Of a DNA stretch of 30,379 nt, positions 24,260 to 30,165 are shown one piece after another. The DNA comes from Ruthenibacterium lactatiformans. GTDB taxonomy: Bacteria; Bacillota; Clostridia; Oscillospirales; Ruminococcaceae. Position 1 is the stretch's first letter; each line of letters opens with the position of its first letter. A program made the translations under genes and the position numbers. Where the stretch lies: assembly GCF_000949455.1 (NCBI RefSeq), contig NZ_JXXK01000039.1, positions 1 through 30,379 on the forward strand. Direction: 5' to 3'. A model generated the notes under the pieces. The model did not search any database, was not told the origin of the DNA, and was given only the letters and a program-made list of their open reading frames with translations.

Positions 24260-25995
24260 GTCTCACCCCACCATTTTTTTGCGTTGTTGCTTCTGTCCAT
24301 ACTCTCAAGATATCTAATACAGGCAAAAACCGATGCATCAAACAAGTCGATTCGGTGCTCTGGTTGTATCTTGTCATACTGAATCATGTCATCGGTCTTT
24401 TCGATGGCCGATACATTTTCCACGCAGTATTCAAACGCTTCCGAATGCAAATAAAAAAGAGCACCATTTTTGGCGCTCTGCTCAATATATCTGAATCCCT
24501 CTGACTTTTTATAATAATACTGCGGTTGATCTACAATTTTAAATCCAGCTTGCTTCATACCAATAAAATATTCCCGGCAAAATTTCCGGTCATGCCCTAC
24601 CTGTCTGATTTTAAATCCACGCTTACGCATGTCCTCAAACCATTTTACAACGTCTGCATGATTGACCGTAGGACTATTACACATCGTCAACCACCCATCA
24701 TCTGCCCATCCGAATAATGGAATATTGTCTTGTTCTGCCTTTAGATGTGCAGCCACCACTGGGAAAAATGCATGAGTAATAATGATATCTACCCCTCTGT
24801 AATTTCCAAAGAGTGCTGCCGCAGTGAGATCATGCAGTTTTGAAAGATCCGCGCCACCGTACCAGTCAATCGGAAGCTTTGCAAGCTGCTCTAATGACCA
24901 ATTATAAGCAGCATCGCTCTTCCGAAACTCTTCTATATCAAAATACGCTTTTATGGCATTGGTATACACGTTCAAACTTTTTGCAAAAAAATCCTTACGC
25001 TGTTGCGGGTCATTCTGCGCCTGCAAACTATCGTTCATGATTTCATCTGGGCGAATACTTACCCCATAAGCTGGATTCGCCATTTCATGTACAGCAGGAC
25101 TTGTGTAATCAATGTTTCCGTCATCATCTGGATTTGCACAACACATAAAAATAAAATACTGTTCATCTTTCACTGTGCCGTCCAATATCTTACGGCAGTA
25201 TTTCAGACGTTGGCCGAGAAATGCTTGTTCGTTATCACCAGCCGTAGAAATGCCAATTAAAAGTTTATTTGTGTACGCCTTCATAGCTTCTTTAAATAGA
25301 TTGTATTGCTTTGGTTGACGTAATGCATGTATCTCATCTACGATTGCAATGTTGCAATTGAGAGAATCTTGCGCATCAGGGTTTGCGGCCAATGCCCGAA
25401 TAAAAAACGAGCCATCCGGAAGCGTTGCTTCCATGGAATGCTCGTTGTTATTATCGATAATCTTAACATCCCCTCCGCTTTTGCTGTCTTCCCCCATTCT
25501 GCGGATATTGTAATCTAAGAAATTAAAACTTTCTAGAGATTGCATTAAAGCTGCAGATGTAATATAGGTTTTTGACCCACTGCGTCGATACCAGAGTGAA
25601 AGCGCCCAAGCTAGTGCAGCGGCAAAACTTGTTTTGATGTTTTTACGCGGAATAAAAATAAGGCCCTCATGGAACCTCACTATATCCGTACCGCGCAATT
25701 TGAATCCCAGAAGATTATAAATAATAAACTTGTGAAACGGTTCAAGTAAAAATGGTGTCCCTCTCAAAGGCGTTCCATCCAGCTTTTCTCCCTGTTGATG
25801 GCATATTGTTTTTTCAATAATCTGAATACAGAACTCTGGGGCTTTTGCGTCCATCCAATAATCTGGATTTTCAAGATCTGTAAAAAATCTGTTTACTGCC
25901 TGCTTTAATTCTTTACAGGCAATTTTCTTTCCGTTTCTGATGCTTTCGGCGTACTCAAGAACCGAACCCCAGTTTTTCCCCTTAACCGCTTTCAA
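24256..25995 (-). CDS. terL: Terminase large subunit (Terminase_1 type)
   Basis: The 579-residue packaging motor has an ATPase domain (1 to about 330) and a nuclease domain. The Walker A-like motif is IPRKNIKTS at 115-123, with Ile where many relatives have Gly. Walker B is IAIVDEIHAL at 217-224, and LIGISTAGDN near 247-254 is the coupling motif. Asp383 in YGGADLSKLHDLTA and the Asp in DLFDASVFA near 557 are nuclease metal ligands. It starts with TTG inside the small-subunit gene (14-nt overlap) and ends in an ATGA overlap with the portal gene. The family usually belongs to cos phages. Confidence 0.93.
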   Translation of the reverse strand: MKAVKGKNWGSVLEYAESIRNGKKIACKELKQAVNRFFTDLENPDYWMDAKAPEFCIQIIEKTICHQQGEKLDGTPLRGTPFLLEPFHKFIIYNLLGFKLRGTDIVRFHEGLIFIPRKNIKTSFAAALAWALSLWYRRSGSKTYITSAALMQSLESFNFLDYNIRRMGEDSKSGGDVKIIDNNNEHSMEATLPDGSFFIRALAANPDAQDSLNCNIAIVDEIHALRQPKQYNLFKEAMKAYTNKLLIGISTAGDNEQAFLGQRLKYCRKILDGTVKDEQYFIFMCCANPDDDGNIDYTSPAVHEMANPAYGVSIRPDEIMNDSLQAQNDPQQRKDFFAKSLNVYTNAIKAYFDIEEFRKSDAAYNWSLEQLAKLPIDWYGGADLSKLHDLTAAALFGNYRGVDIIITHAFFPVVAAHLKAEQDNIPLFGWADDGWLTMCNSPTVNHADVVKWFEDMRKRGFKIRQVGHDRKFCREYFIGMKQAGFKIVDQPQYYYKKSEGFRYIEQSAKNGALFYLHSEAFEYCVENVSAIEKTDDMIQYDKIQPEHRIDLFDASVFACIRYLESMDRSNNAKKWWGET

Positions 25996-26347
25996 TGCTC
26001 ATAAGCGCCGCAGCAAGTCCACCGTGTTTTTCATTCTTTGGCGCATCTCCTGTCATTTTCTTATAGCTGGATGGCGTAAGCCCTAATTCACGCCAGTACG
26101 CCAGAGCGCTTTTATTAAGGTCATCCCATAAAACCAGCAATGGATTTTTAGTCATGTTCGTGGAACCACCTTTGTTTGTATATTGGATTACGGATGCCCC
26201 ACCAAACTTCTGAAACTCTCTGAACGTTTTATCTCTCTGCTCCAATATTCCTGCAAGTGTTTCCACTGCTGAATCATAAGCGTCTTTTTGCACTCCAAGT
26301 GCAGTCATTTGTACAATAATTAATGTTTTCCATTTGGATTTCGTCAT
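25982..26347 (-). CDS. terS: Terminase small subunit, P27 family
   Basis: The 121-residue protein has the P27/Terminase_4 pattern: helices AYDSAVETLAGILEQRDKTF near 22-41, TKNPLLVLWDDLNKSALAYW near 66-85 and RELGLTPSSYKKM near 86-98. It recognises the packaging site and regulates TerL. The ATG at 26347 has AAAAGGGG about 9 nt upstream. It lies between the putative cos region and terL. Confidence 0.88.
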   Translation of the reverse strand: MTKSKWKTLIIVQMTALGVQKDAYDSAVETLAGILEQRDKTFREFQKFGGASVIQYTNKGGSTNMTKNPLLVLWDDLNKSALAYWRELGLTPSSYKKMTGDAPKNEKHGGLAAALMSIESG

Positions 26348-26395
26348 AAACTGCACCCCTTTTACAAAAATTCAGCTCAGAGTTGGAAGAAGTTA

Positions 26396-26443
26396 CCCTC
26401 ACCATTTGAGGGATCCAGACTGTAAACATATGTTGAGGGGGGG
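26396..26443 (-). other. Putative cos / packaging region
   Basis: Right after the HNH stop the minus strand has seven C residues (26443-26437). A hairpin CCCTCA-ccatt-TGAGGG (26396-26412) repeats the same TGAGGG word. In HK97-type phages with HNH next to TerS, the cos site lies in this interval and often has a C-run. Position and pattern are the only evidence. Confidence 0.45.
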
Positions 26444-26695
26444 CTAATATCTATATCTCATTGCTCCCGCCTTTTCTGGATGCTGTTTGTTATGGCAGGC
26501 ATGACACAAACTTATAAGATTGTTATCATCGTATGCAAGCTCAGGGTATTCATCAGAATGTTTTATGTGATGAACCTCTCTTGCAGCTATCATCTTTCCA
26601 TACCTCTTGCACTCTTGACATAAATAGTTATCTCTGCGCAATATTTTTAAACGTTTGCGCTTCCATTTTTGGCTTTGATAATCAAACTGTTTCAT
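26444..26695 (-). CDS. HNH endonuclease (packaging-associated)
   Basis: The 83-residue protein MKQFDYQSQKWKRKRLKILR is a small HNH nuclease with Cys26 and Cys29 (CQEC), His42-His43-Ile (VHHIKH), Asn59 (DNNLISL), Cys64, Cys67 (CHAC) and His72, which form a zinc site and the beta-beta-alpha-Me active centre. Such genes next to terminase help cut cos ends during packaging. The start is uncertain. An in-frame ATG at 26755 would add 20 residues, but that stretch holds a GC-rich hairpin and unfamiliar sequence, so the downstream ATG is preferred. Neither start has a strong ribosome site. The gene ends in TAG followed by the C-run. Confidence 0.85.
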   Translation of the reverse strand: MKQFDYQSQKWKRKRLKILRRDNYLCQECKRYGKMIAAREVHHIKHSDEYPELAYDDNNLISLCHACHNKQHPEKAGAMRYRY

Positions 26696-26733
26696 TGCTT
26701 TTATATTAAACCCGTTATAGGCTAAATCTTCTT

Positions 26734-26801
26734 GCCGGGTCTTCCCCGGCATCATTGCTTTGTTGACCCGGTGTGCGTCCGGGTTGCTCTACCAACTGGG
26801 C
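26734..26801 (-). ncRNA. tRNA-like structured leader before the HNH gene
   Basis: The minus strand has a tRNA D-arm (GCCCAGTTGGTAGAGC, 26801-26786) followed by an anticodon-arm-like hairpin, ACCCGG around ACGCACA closed by CCGGGT. No acceptor stem or T-arm follows. Instead there is a second hairpin, GCCGGG/CCCGGC (26750-26734). It is clearly tRNA-derived or tRNA-mimicking, but cannot be a normal tRNA (no U33, no TTCRA loop). It lies between a terminator and the HNH gene. Confidence 0.55.
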
Positions 26802-26808
26802 ATAAGAA

Positions 26809-26836
26809 AAAGCACGCAGATTTCTCTACGTGCTTT
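26809..26836 (-). terminator. Strong intrinsic terminator between early and late genes
   Basis: Twelve base pairs (26836-26825 with 26820-26809, one G-U) close a GAAA tetraloop and are followed on the minus strand by TTTTTCTT. It lies 80 nt after the DUF1492-like regulator and upstream of all packaging and structural genes. Confidence 0.88.
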
Positions 26837-26845
26837 CTCGATTAT

Positions 26846-26875
26846 ATTGTACCGCATCATTTGTATAACATTCAA
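26846..26875 (-). promoter_or_regulatory. Promoter-like site before the terminator
   Basis: On the minus strand TTGAAT (26875-26870) and TACAAT (26851-26846) are 18 nt apart. Transcription would begin near 26839, directly at the base of the terminator hairpin. It is either a late promoter controlled by antitermination or a chance match. Confidence 0.4.
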
Positions 26876-26878
26876 GTG

Positions 26879-26907
26879 ACTTTGTGTGCCATTTAGTGCC
26901 ACAAAGT
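26879..26907. promoter_or_regulatory. Inverted repeat upstream of the promoter-like site
   Basis: ACTTTGTG (26879-26886) and CACAAAGT (26900-26907) are exact inverted arms around 13 nt that also carry two GTGCCA words. It sits just upstream of the -35 box, an activator position, and just downstream of the regulator gene that could bind it. Confidence 0.5.
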
Positions 26908-26916
26908 ATCACCGAT

Positions 26917-27339
26917 TTAAATTAATTTGAAATGAGAAATAGCATCATCATGTAATCTATAAATCGTTCTTTTACCCACGCTCATTTTTCCGTAAAGAGC
27001 TTCTTTCACCTGTTTCCATGACATCTGCTGTCCATATCTAAAATCCGTGTATCTTAGCCGCAAAACTTCTCGTTCTAACGGGTCTTTCAGCGAATCAATG
27101 GCTTTATCCACTTCACGCATTACAGCAAGGTTTTTGGCATAATCATCGCTGTGTGACGCACACCAATCAACTCGCATATCTACTGCTTTCATCGGGTCGT
27201 GTGCGCCTATGTGCTGACTACCATCTCCGGCCTGTGGTGTAATGCTGGTTTCAGCAGATTTCATCGCCATGATGCGTTGCTCAATGCTTCGATTCGCCCG
27301 CCAGTATCGTTCATAGTTCTTAAGCTTTTCATATTCCAT
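26917..27339 (-). CDS. Phage late transcription regulator, DUF1492/ArpU-like
   Basis: The 140-residue protein has a helical N-terminal half (YEKLKNYERYWRANRSIEQRI) and a C-terminal sigma-70 region-4-like helix-turn-helix: LKDPLEREVLRLRYTDF, then MSWKQVKEALYGKMSVGKR and TIYRLHDDAISHF. ArpU, RinA and DUF1492 proteins with this layout act at the junction of early and late genes and switch on packaging and structural genes. Here it is the last early gene. GGAGGTTTGATAA precedes the ATG. The inverted repeat and promoter-like site 10-70 nt downstream are its plausible target. Confidence 0.78.
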   Translation of the reverse strand: MEYEKLKNYERYWRANRSIEQRIMAMKSAETSITPQAGDGSQHIGAHDPMKAVDMRVDWCASHSDDYAKNLAVMREVDKAIDSLKDPLEREVLRLRYTDFRYGQQMSWKQVKEALYGKMSVGKRTIYRLHDDAISHFKLI

Positions 27340-27342
27340 TTA

Positions 27343-27636
27343 TCAAACCTCCGCTATCAAACCTCTGCGCATAGCCACATATTTCCCGTAGCTTATAGGG
27401 CATTCTCCGCGCTTACGGCGCTCGTTGTTATATGTATCCAGCTCCCTTAAAAATGAACCGAGCTTGTCCCGCTCCCTTATTTTCTCGGCCTTTCTTTTCA
27501 ATTTTAGTTGTTCTTGTGCTATTTTTTGATTTTCCATTCTGACTTTTTTAGCACATGAATCACAATATTTCCGAGACGAGTTCGGTCTCTTCAATATCAT
27601 CGGAACACCACACACTTCACACTGTCGCTCAATCAT
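27343..27636 (-). CDS. Small zinc-finger-like phage protein
   Basis: The 97-residue protein starts MIERQCEVCGVPMILKRPN and has CEVC (6-9) and CDSC (about 25-28), a likely zinc ribbon, followed by a long basic coiled coil (KVRMENQKIAQEQLKLKRKA) and a C-terminal ISYGKYVAMRRG. It may bind nucleic acid; function unknown. Two tandem ATG codons exist; the second (27636) has better spacing to GGGAGG. Its TGA overlaps the ribosome site of the late regulator. Confidence 0.75.
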   Translation of the reverse strand: MIERQCEVCGVPMILKRPNSSRKYCDSCAKKVRMENQKIAQEQLKLKRKAEKIRERDKLGSFLRELDTYNNERRKRGECPISYGKYVAMRRGLIAEV

Positions 27637-27742
27637 CATCGTACCTCCCTGAAACCACCAAGCACGCCCACATAACAACAGGGCAGGACAGCAGCAGTAC
27701 AATTCCCACAGCCTTTGCGAAAGCTATGATTATTTCGAGCAT
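27629..27742 (-). CDS. Small single-span membrane protein
   Basis: This 37-residue frame reads MLEIIIAFAKAVGIVLLLSC, then PVVMWACLVVSGRYDDD. It is almost entirely one hydrophobic helix with an acidic tail. AAGGAGG lies 7 nt before the ATG. It overlaps the MazG-like gene by 13 nt and reaches into the next start, consistent with a real coupled gene. Function unknown; a Cys in the membrane segment and the size recall small phage membrane regulators. Confidence 0.6.
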   Translation of the reverse strand: MLEIIIAFAKAVGIVLLLSCPVVMWACLVVSGRYDDD

Positions 27743-28023
27743 GCCGGGGCCTCCTTAAGCCTGCTTTCCAGCCTGCGCACCTTGTACCTTCTGCGGTTTT
27801 CCACAGCGTCAAAGCACTCGTACATCATGCAGAGTTGCTCCATCATAATAGACACGTCCGCGATCTCGTCAACGATGGCGTCAGTGGCCGCTGGCTTTTC
27901 GTTTACGCCGGCGCGACGCATTTTACAAATCGCCTTTATGAGTTCGCTCATTTCTTCGATGGCTACATCTTCTTGAGCAGTTTGTCCGTATATAAGGATT
28001 GCCTTTTCAAATATTTCTTTCAT
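27730..28023 (-). CDS. MazG-like nucleotide pyrophosphohydrolase
   Basis: The 97-residue all-alpha protein has the paired motif of MazG/dUTPase-like pyrophosphohydrolases: EEMSE (23-27) and DEIAD (52-56), whose acidic side chains bind Mg. It would hydrolyse a (d)NTP to the monophosphate and may change nucleotide or alarmone pools in the infected cell. It is shorter than cellular MazG, as usual in phages. GAGGAGGAAAACC precedes the ATG. Confidence 0.78.
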   Translation of the reverse strand: MKEIFEKAILIYGQTAQEDVAIEEMSELIKAICKMRRAGVNEKPAATDAIVDEIADVSIMMEQLCMMYECFDAVENRRRYKVRRLESRLKEAPACSK

Positions 28024-28035
28024 TGGTTTTCCTCC

Positions 28036-28305
28036 TCACATATTTTTTACGCCTCTGCCCACCGGAATGAACGAATACACGCTAATCACAGGCGCAAGCG
28101 GCAGGCTCGCATGACAGGCAGTCACCATCATGGCAAGCGCATTTTCGTCAACTTTGGCGCTGTCATGCATGACAATAGCATCCGATTCGCCCCTGCGCGT
28201 TTTCACGCGCACACGCTGCCCTTTTTTCAAGTCAACAGGCGTTTCAAAAAGATAATTACCGAATCCATAGTCGGCTTCATGCCTTACAAGTACAACGTTC
28301 GTCAT
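28036..28305 (-). CDS. Conserved-type phage protein, unknown function
   Basis: I do not recognise this 89-residue protein. It is beta-rich (VVLVRHEADYGFGNYLFETP, QRVRVKTRRGESDAIVMHD), possibly a small barrel like an OB or SH3 fold, with a hydrophobic C-terminal part (LPLAPVISVYSFIPVG). No Cys pairs. GGAGAATTAAGATT precedes the ATG. It stands between a Cys-rich protein and the MazG-like gene. Confidence 0.7.
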   Translation of the reverse strand: MTNVVLVRHEADYGFGNYLFETPVDLKKGQRVRVKTRRGESDAIVMHDSAKVDENALAMMVTACHASLPLAPVISVYSFIPVGRGVKNM

Positions 28306-28309
28306 AATC

Positions 28310-28513
28310 TTAATTCTCCTTCTCCTTACACTTCACAAATTCGCAATGCCCATCAAGCGGGCAGCTGGTGCAAGTCCGTGTGTCCGTGTACGTTTCCACA
28401 CGCTTTAAAATGCCGCATCTTTCAATATTTTTCGGCACATACGCTCCGCACGGCCATGTCAAGCCAGAGCCTGTCCGGCAGTCATCGTACTTGGTACAGT
28501 TTTCACACTTCAT
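28310..28513 (-). CDS. Cys-rich small phage protein
   Basis: The 67-residue protein starts MKCENCTKYDDCRTGSGLTW and has about ten Cys residues (CENC, C12, C22, C33, CTSC, C57, C62), so it probably binds one or two zinc ions or an iron-sulphur cluster. Function unknown. ATG at 28513 shares its A with the TGA of the previous gene (TGATG), with GAGGAGG upstream. Confidence 0.72.
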   Translation of the reverse strand: MKCENCTKYDDCRTGSGLTWPCGAYVPKNIERCGILKRVETYTDTRTCTSCPLDGHCEFVKCKEKEN

Positions 28514-28809
28514 CACTGCGCCTCCTCTGCTGGCTGCTGGAGCCATCTTTTGCGTCCTTCAGTGCATTTTTCAGCGTCCGAATAGTCTTCCCGATCTGGG
28601 TCGCACCTCCATCCAGATGAAAACGCACACTGCTGACAATTAGCCGGATTGCATTCCATCAAAAACTCCGCCAGCTCATTATCGTCCATCGCACGGATGC
28701 GGTCTGCGTTGGACATTGGCGCTTTATAATCAGGGCAAAGATAACATTCTGTGTTTTCTCCAAGTCTAGCATATTCAATACAGGTTTCTTTATTTACACA
28801 GTTACTCAT
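28513..28809 (-). CDS. Small phage protein with NADRIRAM motif and Cys cluster
   Basis: The 98-residue protein has an N-terminal Cys group (NCVNKETC, CYLC), the central helix NADRIRAMDDNELAEFL near 34-50, a second Cys group (CNPANCQQC, WRC) and ends KRWLQQPAEEAQ. The central helix and WLQQ end recur in the next gene upstream, so the two are paralogous or share a module. Function unknown. ATG at 28809 overlaps the previous stop as ATGA, with GGAGGAGG upstream. Confidence 0.73.
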   Translation of the reverse strand: MSNCVNKETCIEYARLGENTECYLCPDYKAPMSNADRIRAMDDNELAEFLMECNPANCQQCAFSSGWRCDPDREDYSDAEKCTEGRKRWLQQPAEEAQ

Positions 28810-29159
28810 ACTTCCTCCTCCGCTGTCTGTTGTAGCCATTGCAATGTCAAATCCGGATATTCATAAAAATCATCATTAAGTTTTGTCGCAAGAAACTTCG
28901 CAAGCTCATCATCGCTCATTGCCCGGATGCGGTCGGCGTTGGTTGACGGCTTCGGGTTCTCGTGCACCGCCTTGTATCGGTCGCGCTCTGCGGCCACCGT
29001 GGCAAGTTCGCCTATGAGATTCGTGTTGTCGATTTTTTCAAAGTAGAGTTCTGCGCGCAATTGTTCAATGCGGTCTGCCGCTTCCGCTGTAATGCCTCCA
29101 TGATTTTGGTATTGAGCGGAGTATGCGTTTAGTCTCTCCACAAGCTCTTTATCTGTCAT
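28806..29159 (-). CDS. Coiled-coil phage protein with NADRIRAM motif
   Basis: The 117-residue protein has a helical, coiled-coil first half (KELVERLNAYSAQYQNHGG, EAADRIEQLRAELYFEK, ELATVAAERDRYKAV) then NADRIRAMSDDELAKFL near 73-89 and the ending LQWLQQTAEEEV. It shares the last two with its downstream neighbour but lacks the Cys groups. Function unknown. It overlaps its upstream gene by 11 nt. Confidence 0.72.
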   Translation of the reverse strand: MTDKELVERLNAYSAQYQNHGGITAEAADRIEQLRAELYFEKIDNTNLIGELATVAAERDRYKAVHENPKPSTNADRIRAMSDDELAKFLATKLNDDFYEYPDLTLQWLQQTAEEEV

Positions 29160-29487
29160 GCTCTGCCTCCCTTTCCTTCAGCGCGGCCTCGGCGGCTTCG
29201 CGGGTCAGAAATACGGTTTTGCCCATTTGGGGGATATCGCTCCACCAAAATTCTGTTTCTCTCACATAATCAGCCCCGTCAAGTTTTCTTGCATGCGAAT
29301 AAACAGGACTTCCGATTTCGCACTGCAGCACCACCAGCCGCCCCTCTTTCTCCGCCTGCGCCAGCTCCTCCGGCTCCAGCCCGGTTTCCTCGTAGGCAGC
29401 GAGGCGTTCAGTTTCTTTTCCAGAATACTCAGCGTCGCCAACACGCATACGCCATTTTCCACCGTCAAAGTATGTATATCTCTCCAT
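29149..29487 (-). CDS. Phage protein of unknown function (AAYEETGLEPEEL type)
   Basis: The 112-residue protein starts MERYTYFDGGKWRMRVGD and has the helix ERLAAYEETGLEPEELAQAE near 26-45, a block found in many small proteins of Clostridia phages, then a beta-rich part ending VFLTREAAEAALKEREAEH. Function unknown. AAGGAGGATTGAC precedes the ATG at 29487; a longer frame lacks such a site. Confidence 0.73.
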   Translation of the reverse strand: MERYTYFDGGKWRMRVGDAEYSGKETERLAAYEETGLEPEELAQAEKEGRLVVLQCEIGSPVYSHARKLDGADYVRETEFWWSDIPQMGKTVFLTREAAEAALKEREAEHDR

Positions 29488-29488
29488 G

Positions 29489-29671
29489 TCAATCCTCCTT
29501 GTAGGCTTTCGGAAATCGCATACTCGCAATCACATCCGCGTTATACGGCAATTCTTTCCATGTAAAATTTCCGGTTGGATGCTCACTTCTGTATGCTGGC
29601 ATTACAATCCCTCTTTTGAGTGTCACCAAATACCAGCCAGTTTTTTTAGGGGCTTTTGTTGACCATCTCAT
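29489..29671 (-). CDS. Small DUF551-like phage protein
   Basis: The 60-residue protein RWSTKAPKKTGWYLVTLKRG with ADVIASMRFPKAYKED fits the short W-x-P...GxYLV...P pattern of DUF551-type phage proteins, although the usual second Trp before the final proline is replaced (IASMRFP). Function unknown. GGAGGAATAAA precedes the ATG. Confidence 0.68.
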   Translation of the reverse strand: MRWSTKAPKKTGWYLVTLKRGIVMPAYRSEHPTGNFTWKELPYNADVIASMRFPKAYKED

Positions 29672-29672
29672 T

Positions 29673-29954
29673 TTATTCCTCCCGGCGCTGGCCCCAGCTG
29701 CAAAAATCAGTAAGGTTGATATTACGGTTTGTCATCTTACAGTAGCACCAGCTTTCGACTTCGTTTTCGCCAATACATGTAAACTTGCATTCATTGCAGT
29801 AGCACGCGCCTGCAGCGTGTACTGGGTCGACGGTGGCCCTGCTCTTTATCATGTGGGCTACATCCGCTTCACAGAAACAAACCTCTCCCGGATTTCGCAA
29901 GTGTCCCACATCAAGCCATTTCAGAAAATCATCCGCATCAATCAGCCTTGCCAT
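29673..29954 (-). CDS. Cys-rich phage protein (MARLIDADDFLKWL type)
   Basis: The 93-residue protein begins MARLIDADDFLKWLDVGHL, a very common N-terminal motif of small Clostridia phage proteins, followed by PVHAAGACYCNECKFTCIGE and SWCYCKMTNRNINLTDFCSWG. At least seven Cys residues suggest a zinc-binding domain. Function unknown. ATG at 29954 has GGAGGGCTGATA upstream and overlaps the Lar-like gene. Confidence 0.73.
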   Translation of the reverse strand: MARLIDADDFLKWLDVGHLRNPGEVCFCEADVAHMIKSRATVDPVHAAGACYCNECKFTCIGENEVESWCYCKMTNRNINLTDFCSWGQRREE

Positions 29955-30165
29955 TATCAGCCCTCCGGTTCCATGCTTCTTGTGCTTCGAGGTACTCAGA
30001 ATCATTTTTGTGATATTTTGCGCTGTATAACACCCTATTTGAACGAGCATCACAGTTTGTGCAGCGCACATATACAGCATCGTACCAATGGCCTTTAGTT
30101 TTTACCTGTTTCCTTACAAATTCAGCTTTTCCCCCGCAGAAAGAGCACGGCTTTAAGTCAGTCAT
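29938..30165 (-). CDS. Lar-like restriction alleviation protein
   Basis: The 75-residue protein has the Lar family layout: LKPCSFCGGKAEFV (CxxC near 7-10), a central strand, VRCTNCDARSNRV (CxxC near 35-38), and the final EAQEAWNRRADN helix. Rac prophage Lar modulates host type I restriction so that unmodified DNA survives. Relatives in other phages are common and mostly untested. AAAGGAGCAGACA precedes the ATG, which overlaps the upstream gene's stop by 8 nt. Confidence 0.75.
   Translation of the reverse strand: MTDLKPCSFCGGKAEFVRKQVKTKGHWYDAVYVRCTNCDARSNRVLYSAKYHKNDSEYLEAQEAWNRRADNGKAD

Noticed and set aside
26766..26801. Functional tRNA-Cys (anticodon GCA) in the phage
   Set aside because: There is no acceptor stem, no T-arm and no U33, so it cannot be a normal tRNA; kept only as a tRNA-like element.
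28310..28546. Longer start for the Cys-rich protein at 28546
   Set aside because: The added residues lie inside the end of the previous gene, and GAGGAGG points to the ATG at 28513.
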